Assembly: GCF_000828475.1 (NCBI RefSeq) | Contig: NZ_AP014648.1 | Span: forward strand, 1,860,001 to 1,924,000 | Source of the DNA: Methyloceanibacter caenitepidi | Lineage (GTDB): Bacteria > Pseudomonadota > Alphaproteobacteria > Rhizobiales > Methyloligellaceae | Direction: 5' to 3' | DNA: 64,000 nucleotides | Shown here: piece after piece, positions 9,183 through 18,014 of the stretch | How the letters are laid out: each line of letters starts with the position of its first letter | How positions within the stretch are numbered: position 1 is the first letter of the stretch | Notes under the pieces: model-generated | Told to the model about the DNA's origin: nothing | The model's input: the letters and a program-made list of their open reading frames with translations, nothing else | The model's database searches: none | Program-made: the position numbers and the translations under genes

Positions 9183-10199
9183 TCAAGCAAGCTGTGCCAC
9201 GGCGACGGCCGGCGCGCAACGGGAGACCATCTCTTGGGCCTCCTCGGCGCACGGGGTCAAGTCGGCGAAATCCCGATAGGGACGGCCCAGCCGGCCGGCG
9301 AGGGCGACCGCCAAAAAGCGCCCGCAACCGGCCCCGACGATGGGGGCCTCGAGGCTGAGATCGTCGCGCTCGATCACCGCACGGGCGTCGGCCTCGACCT
9401 GGTCCAGGAGGCGCCGGGCCAGGAAATGGGCCAGGGCCCTCCAGGCCACGATGTCCGCGTCCTCGGCGTCGCGCCCCAGCATCCGGGCCAGACGCGCCGC
9501 GCTTTCTTCCAGGTCCTTGGCCCGATTGTCGGCAGACGGGAAGGGGTCGGCGTCCTCCGGCAACTCACCGGTGAGCCGGTAGACGTCGGCCATGGTGGCG
9601 AAGCGCTCGGCCGCGAGGCCTTGCATCCGGCCCTTGAACGGCGCTTGCGAGGCGATTGCCATCACCGGCGTGCGGACGACGCCGCGATAAATCAACTCAC
9701 CTTCCGTCAGGCGGTCGCCGTCGGTTCGGCCTGCCGCGCAAGGGCGGCCTTCTTTGAAGGGAATGATGTCCGTCGTTGTCGTGCCGGCATCGACCAGAAG
9801 GCCGCTCTCTTCGACGGTCGCCGCGAGGGCGGCGCTGGCATGCCAGTTTGCCGAAGCCACGCCCTGCCAGCCGGTAACGGCGCCATGTGCATCGACAAAC
9901 CCGCCGAGACTGTAGAAGCGGACCTCGTCGCCGACCGCCTTGCGCATCAGACCGACGAGATAGGCAACGCCCTCGTAGCGGCTGGCGAAGACGTCGGAGA
10001 GTTCGCCGGTCATGGTGACGGCGTGGCTGGCATTGCTGTCGCCGACGAGCCCGAGGGCTTCCTCGACGGCGAGATCGAATTTGCGGGGCTCGGTGAGGGC
10101 GGGGCAGGGAATCTGCGTGACGGACGCCACCCGGCCGTCCTCGACCCGCGCCAGCTTCACGTTGACGCCGCCCAAATCCCACCCAAAACGAATGGCCAT
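9183..10199 (-). CDS. mfnF: hydantoinase/oxoprolinase-fold protein, MfnF-like
   Basis: The 338-residue protein has an ASKHA-type N terminus (MAIRFGWDLGGVNVKLA) and a second phosphate-loop motif VDAGTTTTDIIPF, as in the hydantoinase-related family that includes archaeal MfnF. MfnF joins the furfurylamine diphosphate to tyramine in methanofuran synthesis. The frame extends upstream, but ATG 10199 gives the family start. It is divergent from the HisA-like gene, with 98 bases between starts. With the mfnB- and mfnE-like genes near the left edge, the window contains three of the furan-branch steps; no mfnC-like aminotransferase or mfnA-like decarboxylase is seen. Confidence 0.85.
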   Translation of the reverse strand: MAIRFGWDLGGVNVKLARVEDGRVASVTQIPCPALTEPRKFDLAVEEALGLVGDSNASHAVTMTGELSDVFASRYEGVAYLVGLMRKAVGDEVRFYSLGGFVDAHGAVTGWQGVASANWHASAALAATVEESGLLVDAGTTTTDIIPFKEGRPCAAGRTDGDRLTEGELIYRGVVRTPVMAIASQAPFKGRMQGLAAERFATMADVYRLTGELPEDADPFPSADNRAKDLEESAARLARMLGRDAEDADIVAWRALAHFLARRLLDQVEADARAVIERDDLSLEAPIVGAGCGRFLAVALAGRLGRPYRDFADLTPCAEEAQEMVSRCAPAVAVAQLA

Positions 10200-10297
10200 T
10201 GAGACCCCATTTCCTCCGAAGTGATTACCCACGACGTCATTTCCCCGGACGCCGATACGCGGCATGATAGCTACGAGATTCGAAAGGCACATTTACC

Positions 10298-11080
10298 ATG
10301 GCGCCGACATCCGAAATTTCCGGGAATCAGCCCACTGTCTCCTTCGCCGTCGTACCGGTGCTCGATCTAAAGGACGGCGACGTGGTGCATGCGCGGGCGG
10401 GCAAACAGGCGCGGGCGGGAAAGCGCGCGGATTACCGCCCGATTGCGACCCCATTCGGGCCGCCGCACGATGCGCCGGCTATCGCCAGAGCGCTTCTCGG
10501 TATCACCTTCTCGCCGGTTCTGTACATCGCCGACCTCGACTCGATCCTGGGGCGCGGCAACAATTTCGAGCTCGTTCGGGCCCTCGCCGATGCGGTTCCC
10601 GAAACCGACCTCTGGGTCGACGCCGGTTTCTCGAACCTGGACGATTGCGCCTTTTGGCTGCCCCTCGGGGCGACCTTGGTCGTGGGTAGCGAGACCATCG
10701 GCAGCCTCGACGACTGGAAGGCGATGTGCGGGAGTTTCGGCCGCAATCTGGTCCTGTCGCTCGATTTCGACGAGCAGGGGCTGCGGGGGCCGAAAGAGTT
10801 GATGAGCCAGCCTGACCTCTGGCCTGACCGGGTCATTCTCATGAGCCTCGGCCGCGTGGGGACCGAGACGGGCCCCGACCTCGATCTGTTGCGCAAGGTC
10901 GTCGCCAGCGCCGGCGACCGGCACGTTTATATCGCCGGCGGTATAGCGACCAAGGACGATCTGGCCACAGTCATGGATGCGGGCGCGAGTGGTGTGCTCG
11001 TAGCGACGGCGCTGCATTCGGGTGCCATCGGACAAAAAGAAATCGCCGCCCTCTGGGGAGGACGGCGATCTCAAGTCTGA
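10298..11080 (+). CDS. HisA/HisF-family TIM-barrel protein of the H4MPT gene cluster
   Basis: The 260-residue protein is a HisA-like barrel: VPVLDLKDGDVVHA at the N terminus (Asp23 at the HisA catalytic position), LSLDFDEQ (Asp156 at the second catalytic position) and a C-terminal phosphate-binding run IAGGIATKDDL. Both acid residues of the HisA isomerase are therefore kept. No other histidine gene is nearby, and HisA-like proteins are known in H4MPT gene clusters of methylotrophs, so a cofactor role is more likely than histidine synthesis. Residues 32-43 hold a short tandem duplication (ARAGKQARAGK). The substrate is unknown. Confidence 0.82.
   Translation: MAPTSEISGNQPTVSFAVVPVLDLKDGDVVHARAGKQARAGKRADYRPIATPFGPPHDAPAIARALLGITFSPVLYIADLDSILGRGNNFELVRALADAVPETDLWVDAGFSNLDDCAFWLPLGATLVVGSETIGSLDDWKAMCGSFGRNLVLSLDFDEQGLRGPKELMSQPDLWPDRVILMSLGRVGTETGPDLDLLRKVVASAGDRHVYIAGGIATKDDLATVMDAGASGVLVATALHSGAIGQKEIAALWGGRRSQV
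11042..11069. terminator. stem-loop within the last codons of the HisA-like gene
   Basis: A 12-base stem with one mismatch (ATCGCCGCCCTC against GAGGACGGCGAT) encloses a TGGG loop. It lies inside the 3' coding end, where the convergent fae transcript also arrives about 120 bases later. No T tract follows, so a terminator or 3'-end stability role is only a suggestion. Confidence 0.35.
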
Positions 11081-11187
11081 CAAGCGGTCAACCCCGCGAA
11101 TTAGAAACCAAGTTTCTTGAGCCACCGACGTATCGGGCCCGGCTCATCTTCGCCACCGGAGGTCGCCCGATCCGCAGCTTCTCCTGT

Positions 11188-11697
11188 TCAACCAGCGGCG
11201 AACGGGTGGGCGGCAGAGTCCTTCTTGGCGGTGACTTCCGAAGCCTTCGGCTCGCCGGCGACGGCGCGGGCGATGGCTTCCTTGGTCGCCTGATAGTTGA
11301 AGTCCTGGATCTTCTTGTCGTCTGCGGCTTCCCAGTGAATGAAGACGCCAACGCAGACATAAAGATCGTCAGCCTGGTCAGCCGGGATAACACCCTCGGC
11401 GACGGAGTCAGCAACGGCCTTGGCAACCGCGTACTGAGCGGGGCCAAACATCTGAACAGCCTGACGGGCGTCCTTGATGGTGACCTTGTTGTAAAGGATC
11501 GTGGCCGGCTTGCAGAGCAGGTTCGGAGCAACAACGGCGAGCAGCGTGGTGAAGCCGTCCTTGTTGTTCGTCAGCGCGTTGCAGAAGGCCGACTCGGCGG
11601 CGCTGCCACGCGGGCCGAGAATGAGATCGATATGGGCAACTTCGTTGCCATCGCCGACGAGCGACTCGCCGATGCATACACCAGTGATTTTGGCCAT
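11188..11697 (-). CDS. fae: formaldehyde-activating enzyme
   Basis: The 169-residue protein matches the full length of bacterial Fae, which condenses formaldehyde with H4MPT to methylene-H4MPT in the cytoplasm. The N terminus keeps the catalytic His22 in [10 protein letters not shown], and [24 protein letters not shown] and FIHWEAADD are family hallmarks. A strong ribosome site (GGAGGGGGC) precedes ATG 11697. It is the last gene of the minus-strand mptG-mtdB-mch series, but a hairpin and 210 bases separate it from the CitG-like gene. Fae is very abundant in methylotrophs, so its own promoter is likely. Confidence 0.97.
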   Translation of the reverse strand: MAKITGVCIGESLVGDGNEVAHIDLILGPRGSAAESAFCNALTNNKDGFTTLLAVVAPNLLCKPATILYNKVTIKDARQAVQMFGPAQYAVAKAVADSVAEGVIPADQADDLYVCVGVFIHWEAADDKKIQDFNYQATKEAIARAVAGEPKASEVTAKKDSAAHPFAAG

Positions 11698-11802
11698 GAG
11701 GCCCCCTCCCTAGTACGTGAGACGTGATCAAAACAAAACAAAGGCACCGCCGGATTGCCAGCGGAACCAACGGAAGAGCACAGGATGCGCTCCAGCGTTC
11801 GC

Positions 11803-11818
11803 AGCCCCACTCGGGGCT
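11803..11818. terminator. short GC hairpin between the CitG-like gene and fae
   Basis: AGCCCC and GGGGCT pair around a four-base ACTC loop in the 210-base gap upstream of fae. It could end or attenuate the upstream transcript before a separate fae promoter. There is no T tract, so this is tentative. Confidence 0.3.
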
Positions 11819-11907
11819 CCGCGAGGGTGAACATAAGGCCGGACCTGAAGGATGCAAGCCGATTGTTCGCTGTTCAGACCGATTTGGGCCGATTTCTTTG
11901 TAGGAAG

Positions 11908-12756
11908 TTACCCGCCGATAAGGGCGCCCGCGAACACCGTTGCAACCGTAAGGTCCGCCGATGTCCCGGGATTCAGGCCGCGCTCCTTGAGCGAGGCGTC
12001 GAATGCGGCCAGGGGAGCCGCCATTTCCTGCGGCATGTGTGTCTGCGAGAGCCCCGCTTCTATGGGCCGGGCCTCTTCGAGGACGTCGCTGGCCGTGTGC
12101 GTTCCGAATTTCCGTTCGATCAGCGTGTCGGGGATATGAGCCAGAAACCCGAGATAGACATACGTCGTGACCCAGGGGACATCGCCCCACCGCTCGGTTC
12201 CGCCCGCGCGCCATTTGAGGCCGAGATCGAAAATGTCGACGAAGTCGTGCGCATAGTTCCAGGCGATCCGGTCGTGGGACTGGGCGGCGCGCATGGCGTC
12301 GAGCAGCGTTATGTCTGGGTCTGAAGTGACGTCATGCTCGCGAGCCGTTCCAAGCCCACCGGGCTCGGCCATCCGGATCGCGCGGTAGGCGGCCTTGGCA
12401 TCTTCAACCGTCAACGACGTGAGGACCAGGGTGAGAGCCTGTCGCAAACCGGCTCCCGCGGAGACAAGTGCGGCCTGGGCGAGAGGGGCGGCGAGCAGAA
12501 TGATGCCGAGATTGGTGTTGTGGCTGACCACAGCACGCGTGGCCTCGACCGCCGCTTCGATGCGCTGTCCAACGCTGAGCCCCGCCGCGGCGATGGCCGG
12601 TGCGGCAGCGGCTGCGCTTCTCTCGAAGTCGGCGACCTCCATGCCGTGGCCGTCCGCGTGACGATGGACGTTCCCCGGCTTCAGGGCGTCGAGTTCGGCC
12701 ATGCAGGCGTTGTGGAAGGCAGTCGCAACGGCATCGCTGGTCAGCGGCGCGCTCAC
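11908..12756 (-). CDS. CitG-family protein (triphosphoribosyl-dephospho-CoA synthase-like; orf7-type of the mch cluster)
   Basis: The 282-residue protein has CitG/MdcB features: ELDALKPGNVHRHADGHGM near the N terminus and NTNLGIILLAAPLAQA. True CitG makes the prosthetic-group precursor of citrate lyase, but no citrate lyase or malonate decarboxylase genes are present here. CitG-like genes between mch and fae are characteristic of methylotroph H4MPT clusters, where this position is usually called orf7; the reaction is not known to me. It starts with GTG and overlaps the RimK-like gene by four bases (GTGA), indicating translational coupling. Confidence 0.83.
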   Translation of the reverse strand: MSAPLTSDAVATAFHNACMAELDALKPGNVHRHADGHGMEVADFERSAAAAAPAIAAAGLSVGQRIEAAVEATRAVVSHNTNLGIILLAAPLAQAALVSAGAGLRQALTLVLTSLTVEDAKAAYRAIRMAEPGGLGTAREHDVTSDPDITLLDAMRAAQSHDRIAWNYAHDFVDIFDLGLKWRAGGTERWGDVPWVTTYVYLGFLAHIPDTLIERKFGTHTASDVLEEARPIEAGLSQTHMPQEMAAPLAAFDASLKERGLNPGTSADLTVATVFAGALIGG

Positions 12757-13688
12757 GCTTCACCTTGCGCATTCTGAATGCTTTCGGGCAACGCCGCGGC
12801 GAGGAACGCATCGACCACGGTGTCGGAGAGCCTGAGGCTCGTGACTTTCTGCAATCCATTCCAAGCCGGCATGGAGTTGACCTCCAGGACGAGAAAGCGT
12901 CCGTCGCGTCCTTGGATAATATCAACGCCTGCGTAGTCCGCGCCAACACAGGATGCGGCCCGCACGGCGAGATCCGCAAGCTCCTGGCTGGCGATCGCGG
13001 CTTCCGCGCGCGCGCCGAGCTTGATGTTGGTGATCCAGTCCTCGCCGTGGCGGATCATCGAGGCGACAACGCGCCCGCCGCAGACGAACAAGCGCCAATC
13101 CTGGTGGTGTTCCTGAGCAGGCGGGACGAACTCCTGCAGATAGTAGACGCCATCGACGGCTTCGGGAGGGGACAGGTCATTCGCCGTTTCGAGCAAGCGG
13201 ATGCCTTTGCCCTGAGCACCGAAGAGCGGCTTCTCGACAGCCTTGTGGCCCTCCGATGCCAGGCGTGACACGAGTTCTTCCGCGGTCGCGCGGTCGACGC
13301 CCGCGAAGGTGCGCGGGGTCGGCAGGCCGGCCTTCTGCAGAAAGAAGGTGGTCGTGGACTTGTCGACGCAGCGCTCGATAGCCCGGGCATCGTTCCAGAC
13401 CGTAACCCCAAGCTCCCGCAAGGCGTGCAGCAGCCCGAGATAGAGCGTCACCTGCTCGAAGCTGCCGCCCGGAATGAAGCGGACGAACGCGCCGCGCGGG
13501 CAGTGGTTCCCAAGCCCGGGGATCGAAAGGCCCGTGGCCGTCTCGGTGGAAAAGCCGCACTGGGCGAGGGGCGCGACCAGGGGCCGGATGCCCCGCCGCT
13601 CGAACGCGCGCTTGAGGCTCTTGCCGTGCCAGTCCCGTCCATCGCCGAACAGGACGATGGTCGGAGTTATGGGCATCTCGTGGGTCAT
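12753..13688 (-). CDS. RimK-like ATP-grasp ligase (orf5-type, predicted methylofuran glutamate ligase)
   Basis: The 311-residue protein has the ATP-grasp layout of RimK: AVEKPLFGAQGKGIRLL for nucleotide binding, YLQEFVPP, DWRLFVCGGRVVASM and the metal-binding VLEVNSMPAWNGLQ. In Methylorubrum extorquens the ATP-grasp gene beside mch (orf5) is reported to add glutamates to the methylofuran side chain, and this gene occupies the same place. It starts at ATG 13688, 17 bases after mch, and overlaps the CitG-like gene by four bases. The ligase class is clear; the glutamate role is by analogy. Confidence 0.85.
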   Translation of the reverse strand: MTHEMPITPTIVLFGDGRDWHGKSLKRAFERRGIRPLVAPLAQCGFSTETATGLSIPGLGNHCPRGAFVRFIPGGSFEQVTLYLGLLHALRELGVTVWNDARAIERCVDKSTTTFFLQKAGLPTPRTFAGVDRATAEELVSRLASEGHKAVEKPLFGAQGKGIRLLETANDLSPPEAVDGVYYLQEFVPPAQEHHQDWRLFVCGGRVVASMIRHGEDWITNIKLGARAEAAIASQELADLAVRAASCVGADYAGVDIIQGRDGRFLVLEVNSMPAWNGLQKVTSLRLSDTVVDAFLAAALPESIQNAQGEA

Positions 13689-13705
13689 CGCCCCTCGATC
13701 GTCCC

Positions 13706-14671
13706 TTACGAGAACGACCGATTGAGGACGGCGTCATCGATGGCGCCGCCTTCAAAGCTCTTGCCGGTCGACAGGCACGTCACCGTTACCTTCGCCGGAC
13801 TGAAGAGCATGGGATCGATCTGGTAGAAGTCACCTTTGACGGCCGCGAAAATCTCCGCGAACGGCTTGCCGTAGTCCTTCGAGTTCTTACTCGGCAGTTC
13901 CTTGGCGAGCTTCTTGGCCGCCGCTTCGTCGCCTTTCACGTAGAGCTGCGCGCGGCCGCCATAAATAATGGCGTCATTGGTGCGGCCCATGGCTTCCACG
14001 AAGCCCGGAACGGGCGGCGGGATCGGAACCGTCGCCATGCCGTCGACGATATCCTCGAGCGGGAAGTGCAGCTCGTGGGCCTTGTGGAGCGCGACTTCCA
14101 AGCTGCGGCCGGCGACTTGTACCGAGCCCGCAAGGCTCGATGTCGGCGCAAACAGGAAGGTCAGCTTCTCCGGCGGCAGGCCGCAGGCTTTGGCCACGTC
14201 CTCGACGAGCGCGGCAGGCGGCGCGTTGTCGGCTTCGAGCACGAGCACCGCGGTCTCCGCCTTGTCGCGATAATCGAGCTCCTTAAAAAGCGGTTCCGAC
14301 GATCCCATCGCGCGGGCGGGACCCGACCCCAGCATGTAGAAATCTTTGCCGTCGGCATCCTTGCCCGAGATGCTCCAGCCTGCGTACTGCGACCCGAGGC
14401 AGGCGAGAACCGGCTGGCTCGTGTGTACTGAGATCAGGAAGGGCCATTTATCGCTGGTAGAGGCCGTCTCGAACGAAACGACGCCGAGTCCGGCGAGGCA
14501 GATTTCGGCGAGGCGGCGCCCCGCTTCGAGGCCGCCCACCGAATTCACGCCGCAGTCGATCAGCGTTTCCCCCAGAGAGCCTTTGGATACGCCAACGCGC
14601 AATGCATCGGCATTGTCGATCAGGTCGCGCACCAGTGGGGCGACCTGAGTATTCAAGCTTGGTTTTGTCAT
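13706..14671 (-). CDS. mch: methenyltetrahydromethanopterin cyclohydrolase
   Basis: The 321-residue protein is a full-length Mch, which hydrolyses methenyl-H4MPT to formyl-H4MPT between MtdB and the Fhc complex. Family signatures include GVNSVGGLEAGRRLAEICLAG, YAGWSISG, MLGSGPARAM and the C-terminal DPMLFSPAKVTVT. AAAGGA upstream supports ATG 14671. It lies 111 bases after the ATP-grasp gene and 17 bases before the RimK-like gene, on the same strand. Confidence 0.96.
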   Translation of the reverse strand: MTKPSLNTQVAPLVRDLIDNADALRVGVSKGSLGETLIDCGVNSVGGLEAGRRLAEICLAGLGVVSFETASTSDKWPFLISVHTSQPVLACLGSQYAGWSISGKDADGKDFYMLGSGPARAMGSSEPLFKELDYRDKAETAVLVLEADNAPPAALVEDVAKACGLPPEKLTFLFAPTSSLAGSVQVAGRSLEVALHKAHELHFPLEDIVDGMATVPIPPPVPGFVEAMGRTNDAIIYGGRAQLYVKGDEAAAKKLAKELPSKNSKDYGKPFAEIFAAVKGDFYQIDPMLFSPAKVTVTCLSTGKSFEGGAIDDAVLNRSFS

Positions 14672-14782
14672 AGGATCCTTTGTATTCGGCGGGTCGTCTT
14701 CTTATTGCGCATGTCAGTCCCGGACCGATCAGTCGTCGACACGTCCATTATGGGCGGAAAATCGATCCGTGTACGATGGATT

Positions 14783-15910
14783 TTAGACCACATTCAATGC
14801 CGCCAGTAGCTCTCTGGCGCGCGTTTGAACGAGGCTGCGAGCCTCATCCCCCGATTCCGCCCGCGCCAGTAGAGTGCATATCGGGCGCTCTTTGTCGATC
14901 TGTTCTCCGGGTTTGGGCAGATCGGCGGCCCCCTCCGGCCAGACCATCCGCTGGGGAATGGTAAGGGCTTCGGGCGCGAAGACGATCATCGAGGCGGCTG
15001 CTTCTTCGAAGGCCGGTACCTCAGCGGGGAGTTGATTGTGCAGTGCAGCGTTCACATGGACATCCATCAGCGGCAGCGATGCGTGTTCGAAGATGTCGAG
15101 CGTCGCTCCCGGCCGTGGATTGACCTCGAGCAAGATCGGCGCGTCGGCATCGAGCAGGAAATCGGCGCTGTTTAGACCTTTCAGCCGGAATTCCGCGGTC
15201 ACCCCTGCGACGATCTCGCCCATGCGTTTGGCGGCCTCGGCCCCGAGCCGCGCGGGTTGTGCTGCACCGCCATAACGCCACGGCCTGCCGGGGGCCGGTG
15301 CGCCCCATTGTTCGCTGAAGCCGAGCACGGCTGCCTGAGTTCCGTCACCCGCGAAGAGGGCGGAGATCGGCCGCCCCGGGACAAGTCTCTGAAAATAGGC
15401 ATTGGTTGTGGGTGTCCGGCCGCGGGCCGGTGCGATATGGCTCCCGCCGGCGCCGCCCGGCCGCTTGGCAACCCAACCCTCGGGATCGGGCGGCGGCTCG
15501 AGGCGTGTTTCGGGATGGGGGATGGCCATCCGTTCCAGCGCCGCGAAAAAACGCCCCGGATCGTTGATTTCGGAGACGGTTGCGGCGTCATTGCCGACAA
15601 TCGTCCACCGCGCCGCGATTCTCGCCAGAAGCTCTGGCCGGTCCTCGAATCCCGAGCCATAGACCAAACCGCGCGGTGGGGAGGGCGCTTCCGCGCAAAG
15701 GGCGTCCAGGATGCGGTCTAAGGAGTCCCATTGGAAGCCGTGGGCGATATCGCCTGGCACTTTGCGCGCCCGGTGAGCGAGGGCCTGGGTGTCAAGGTCG
15801 GCGAAGAAGTCAGCGACCAGCGGTACATACCCTGCATCGGCAGCAGCTCGGGCCAACGCGCGGCCCGAGACCGCGACGATGAGGAGCGAACCGCGCGCGG
15901 GCACCGGCAA
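14783..15910 (-). CDS. ATP-grasp protein of the H4MPT/methylofuran cluster (orfY-like)
   Basis: The 375-residue protein has ATP-grasp features: WVAKRPGGAGGSHI for nucleotide binding, YFQRLVPGRPISALF, and the metal-binding LLEVNPRPGATLDIFE. It resembles the carboligase-like ATP-grasp proteins of methylotroph C1 clusters, one of which (OrfY) is reported to act early in methylofuran polyglutamate synthesis. The best start is a TTG one base after the mtdB stop, implying coupled translation; a GTG at 15904 is an alternative. Two different ATP-grasp ligases flanking mch fit a two-stage glutamate addition. The orfY equivalence is an inference. Confidence 0.8.
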   Translation of the reverse strand: MPVPARGSLLIVAVSGRALARAAADAGYVPLVADFFADLDTQALAHRARKVPGDIAHGFQWDSLDRILDALCAEAPSPPRGLVYGSGFEDRPELLARIAARWTIVGNDAATVSEINDPGRFFAALERMAIPHPETRLEPPPDPEGWVAKRPGGAGGSHIAPARGRTPTTNAYFQRLVPGRPISALFAGDGTQAAVLGFSEQWGAPAPGRPWRYGGAAQPARLGAEAAKRMGEIVAGVTAEFRLKGLNSADFLLDADAPILLEVNPRPGATLDIFEHASLPLMDVHVNAALHNQLPAEVPAFEEAAASMIVFAPEALTIPQRMVWPEGAADLPKPGEQIDKERPICTLLARAESGDEARSLVQTRARELLAALNVV

Positions 15911-15911
15911 T

Positions 15912-16811
15912 TTAGGAGGTGAGCTCCTGAGCCAATCGGTATGCGGCGCGGAAGTCGAGATAGACCGGCTCTTTGGCCTCGATCATCTCTTTGAACATGC
16001 CGATTTCTGTCTTGTACTTGATGTCGCCGATCGCCAGCGCGCCAATGCCGACAGCGCCGTCCGCACCCTCCACGGGGACACCGTTGTCCTTAATGCCGAC
16101 GCCTTCGATGCCTAGCGGCGGAACGGCATTCACGTCTGCGACGACCTTGAGGTTCTTCGCGGGCTTGAACTGCTCGAGGCCTAAGATCTGGCGCCCGGCG
16201 GGACCCGCCGAGAAGATGACGTCGGCGCTCTGCGCGAGCTCTTCCTTCTGTTCCTCAGTCGTGCCGTCCGCGTAGCCAAGATCGACGTTGAAACGGTCAT
16301 TGGCTTCCATGGTCAGGCGGCGCACGCGCTCCGGCCCGTCATAGCCGACGAGAAACGCCTTGGCTCCGTCCATCGAGGCGATGACGGCGGAGGCGAAGGC
16401 AACCACGCCCGTGCCGCCATAGACGATGACGCGCTTGTCCTTAAAGTCCGTGTCGAAGGTCTTCTTAAGAGCCGTCTTGGCGCAGGCGACCATGGCCGCG
16501 GCCGTGGTGAAGGATCCGGCCGGATCGGCGAACACCGATACCTCGAACGGCGGCACCATTGCCTTCTTGGCCTTGTCCATCATGTCGAGCGATTCGATGG
16601 CCCGCTTGCCGCCGATGAAGACGGCCTGGCGTTTGATGCCCTCGGGGCTGCGGGAGAAGATGGCGTCCTGCACGAGGCCGTAAATGTCCTCGATCGTGGC
16701 GTTCGTGTAGGGAATGGCGTGATCGTAGCCGGCGTCGATTCCCATGTTGATGTCGAACGGGCTCATATATTTGAGCGGCGTGATCATGTGCAGAATACGT
16801 GGCGGGGCCAT
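15912..16811 (-). CDS. mtdB: NAD(P)-dependent methylenetetrahydromethanopterin dehydrogenase
   Basis: The 299-residue protein is MtdB, oxidising methylene-H4MPT to methenyl-H4MPT. It begins MAPPRILHMITPLKYMSPFD, has the nucleotide-binding VIVYGGTGVVAFASA at about residues 127-141, and ends YLDFRAAYRLAQELTS. ATG 16811 is preferred over ATG 16820 because the ribosome site GGGGAG abuts the latter but is nine bases from the former. It is followed after one base by the ATP-grasp gene and preceded, 111 bases upstream, by mptG. Confidence 0.95.
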   Translation of the reverse strand: MAPPRILHMITPLKYMSPFDINMGIDAGYDHAIPYTNATIEDIYGLVQDAIFSRSPEGIKRQAVFIGGKRAIESLDMMDKAKKAMVPPFEVSVFADPAGSFTTAAAMVACAKTALKKTFDTDFKDKRVIVYGGTGVVAFASAVIASMDGAKAFLVGYDGPERVRRLTMEANDRFNVDLGYADGTTEEQKEELAQSADVIFSAGPAGRQILGLEQFKPAKNLKVVADVNAVPPLGIEGVGIKDNGVPVEGADGAVGIGALAIGDIKYKTEIGMFKEMIEAKEPVYLDFRAAYRLAQELTS

Positions 16812-16922
16812 CGCTGCCATCTCCCCAGACTTATGCGGCCGGCGCGCTCATCCGCTCGATCGGCCGGCTGTGTTGCTCTTGTGACTTCCGCTTTAGCACA
16901 TCGGGCGGGACTGGAAAGAACC

Positions 16923-17978
16923 TCAAACGCCTGTTGCGCCCAGATTATTGCTCGAGGTCAGGTGCGAGACAGTGATCTCGGCGCCTTCGTTGCGCCCCTT
17001 GGCGATCACGAGTTCCAGGGCTGACCCGCCGTCGTGCACGCCTGCGACCTCGGCGGCGATGGCGAGCAGGCGTTCCGCCTCGGTCTCCGAAACGGCAAAT
17101 GCAAAACCGGTCGGTCCCCAGGAACTCTGGCCCAGCCCGGTAACGCCGTCCGCCCGCAAGGCTTCGAGGACCGCGCCGACGCGCGGACTGGTGAAGATGC
17201 CGCCTTGGCTCGGCGCGAAATAATCGCCCATGCGTGCTTGCAGGTATCCGACCTCCTCGCAGAAGACGTCGAAACTCTCGTTCTGCAGCGCCGGCAGAGC
17301 GCGTTCCAGAACCCGTCGTTCCAGGGCTGCCCGCGCATCTTCGGAATACGCGGGTGCGGTTTCGAATGCCGCGACCTCGTCGGCACCGTCGAGGCCCTTG
17401 GACTGCGGATCGAAGATCAGCAGGGTCCGCCACTGCTCCGGGAAGGGGACCCGTGCCACGAGCTGCGGCAGGGCGCCGTCATACGGCCCGCTGTCCAAAA
17501 CCGCACCGCCCGCTTCGAAGGTCGCGATGCCGATCCCGGAGCGCGCTCCGCGTCCCAGAATGCCAGCGATCTCCGGCGCGGACAGACGTAGTCCTTCCAG
17601 CGCCCCGAAGGCCGCGCCGACGGCGAGCGCGAGCTGGGTGCCGGAGCCGAGCCCGGCATGAGAGGGGATGGATTCCGCGACATCCAAGCGATAGGTGCGG
17701 TCGATGCCGCAGGCCTCGGCGACCGTCGCGAGGTAGCGCGCCGCGCGCTCGGCCTCAGGCCCCGTCACCGAGGTTTCGCTCGCCCGGTGCAGCGTCAGCC
17801 GCGTCCACGGCTGGTCGAGCGACAGCCCGAAGCTGCCGAAGGGGCGCGCCGTCCGTCCGCTGGGGTCGAAAAAGCCGAAATGCAGACGCGCCGTCGTGGC
17901 GACGGACACGGCCGGTTCGGGGTTTTCGTCGCGGGTTTCGTCTTGGGACTGGGACAACTCAGCTAACGTCGTTTCCAT
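16923..17978 (-). CDS. mptG: beta-ribofuranosylaminobenzene 5'-phosphate synthase
   Basis: The 351-residue protein is a GHMP-kinase-fold enzyme with the motif SIPSHAGLGSGTQLALAVG. It starts with SVATTARLHFGFFDPSG, typical of RFAP synthase, which couples PRPP to p-aminobenzoate (or 4-hydroxybenzoate in archaea) with loss of CO2 as the committed step of methanopterin synthesis. The C-terminal GQSSWGPTGFAF is also characteristic. ATG 17978 is preferred to a TTG at 17987. It heads the minus-strand C1 gene series. The pabB-pabC fusion downstream of fhc would supply its p-aminobenzoate. Confidence 0.92.
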   Translation of the reverse strand: METTLAELSQSQDETRDENPEPAVSVATTARLHFGFFDPSGRTARPFGSFGLSLDQPWTRLTLHRASETSVTGPEAERAARYLATVAEACGIDRTYRLDVAESIPSHAGLGSGTQLALAVGAAFGALEGLRLSAPEIAGILGRGARSGIGIATFEAGGAVLDSGPYDGALPQLVARVPFPEQWRTLLIFDPQSKGLDGADEVAAFETAPAYSEDARAALERRVLERALPALQNESFDVFCEEVGYLQARMGDYFAPSQGGIFTSPRVGAVLEALRADGVTGLGQSSWGPTGFAFAVSETEAERLLAIAAEVAGVHDGGSALELVIAKGRNEGAEITVSHLTSSNNLGATGV

Positions 17979-18014
17979 ACGGGACAAAATTTCTTGGGCA
18001 CCACAACTCGAGCA

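Noticed and set aside
10298..11080. Calling the HisA-like gene a histidine biosynthesis gene
   Set aside because: No other his gene is in the window, and the flanks are mfnF-like and fae. A second hisA elsewhere was not checked, so this remains testable.
11088..11534. 148-codon minus-strand frame overlapping fae
   Set aside because: It is a shifted frame of fae; fae matches its family along its full length.
11908..12756. Reading the CitG-like gene as part of a citrate lyase or malonate decarboxylase system
   Set aside because: No citC, citD, citE, citF, citX or mdc gene is present; the neighbours are all C1-cofactor genes.
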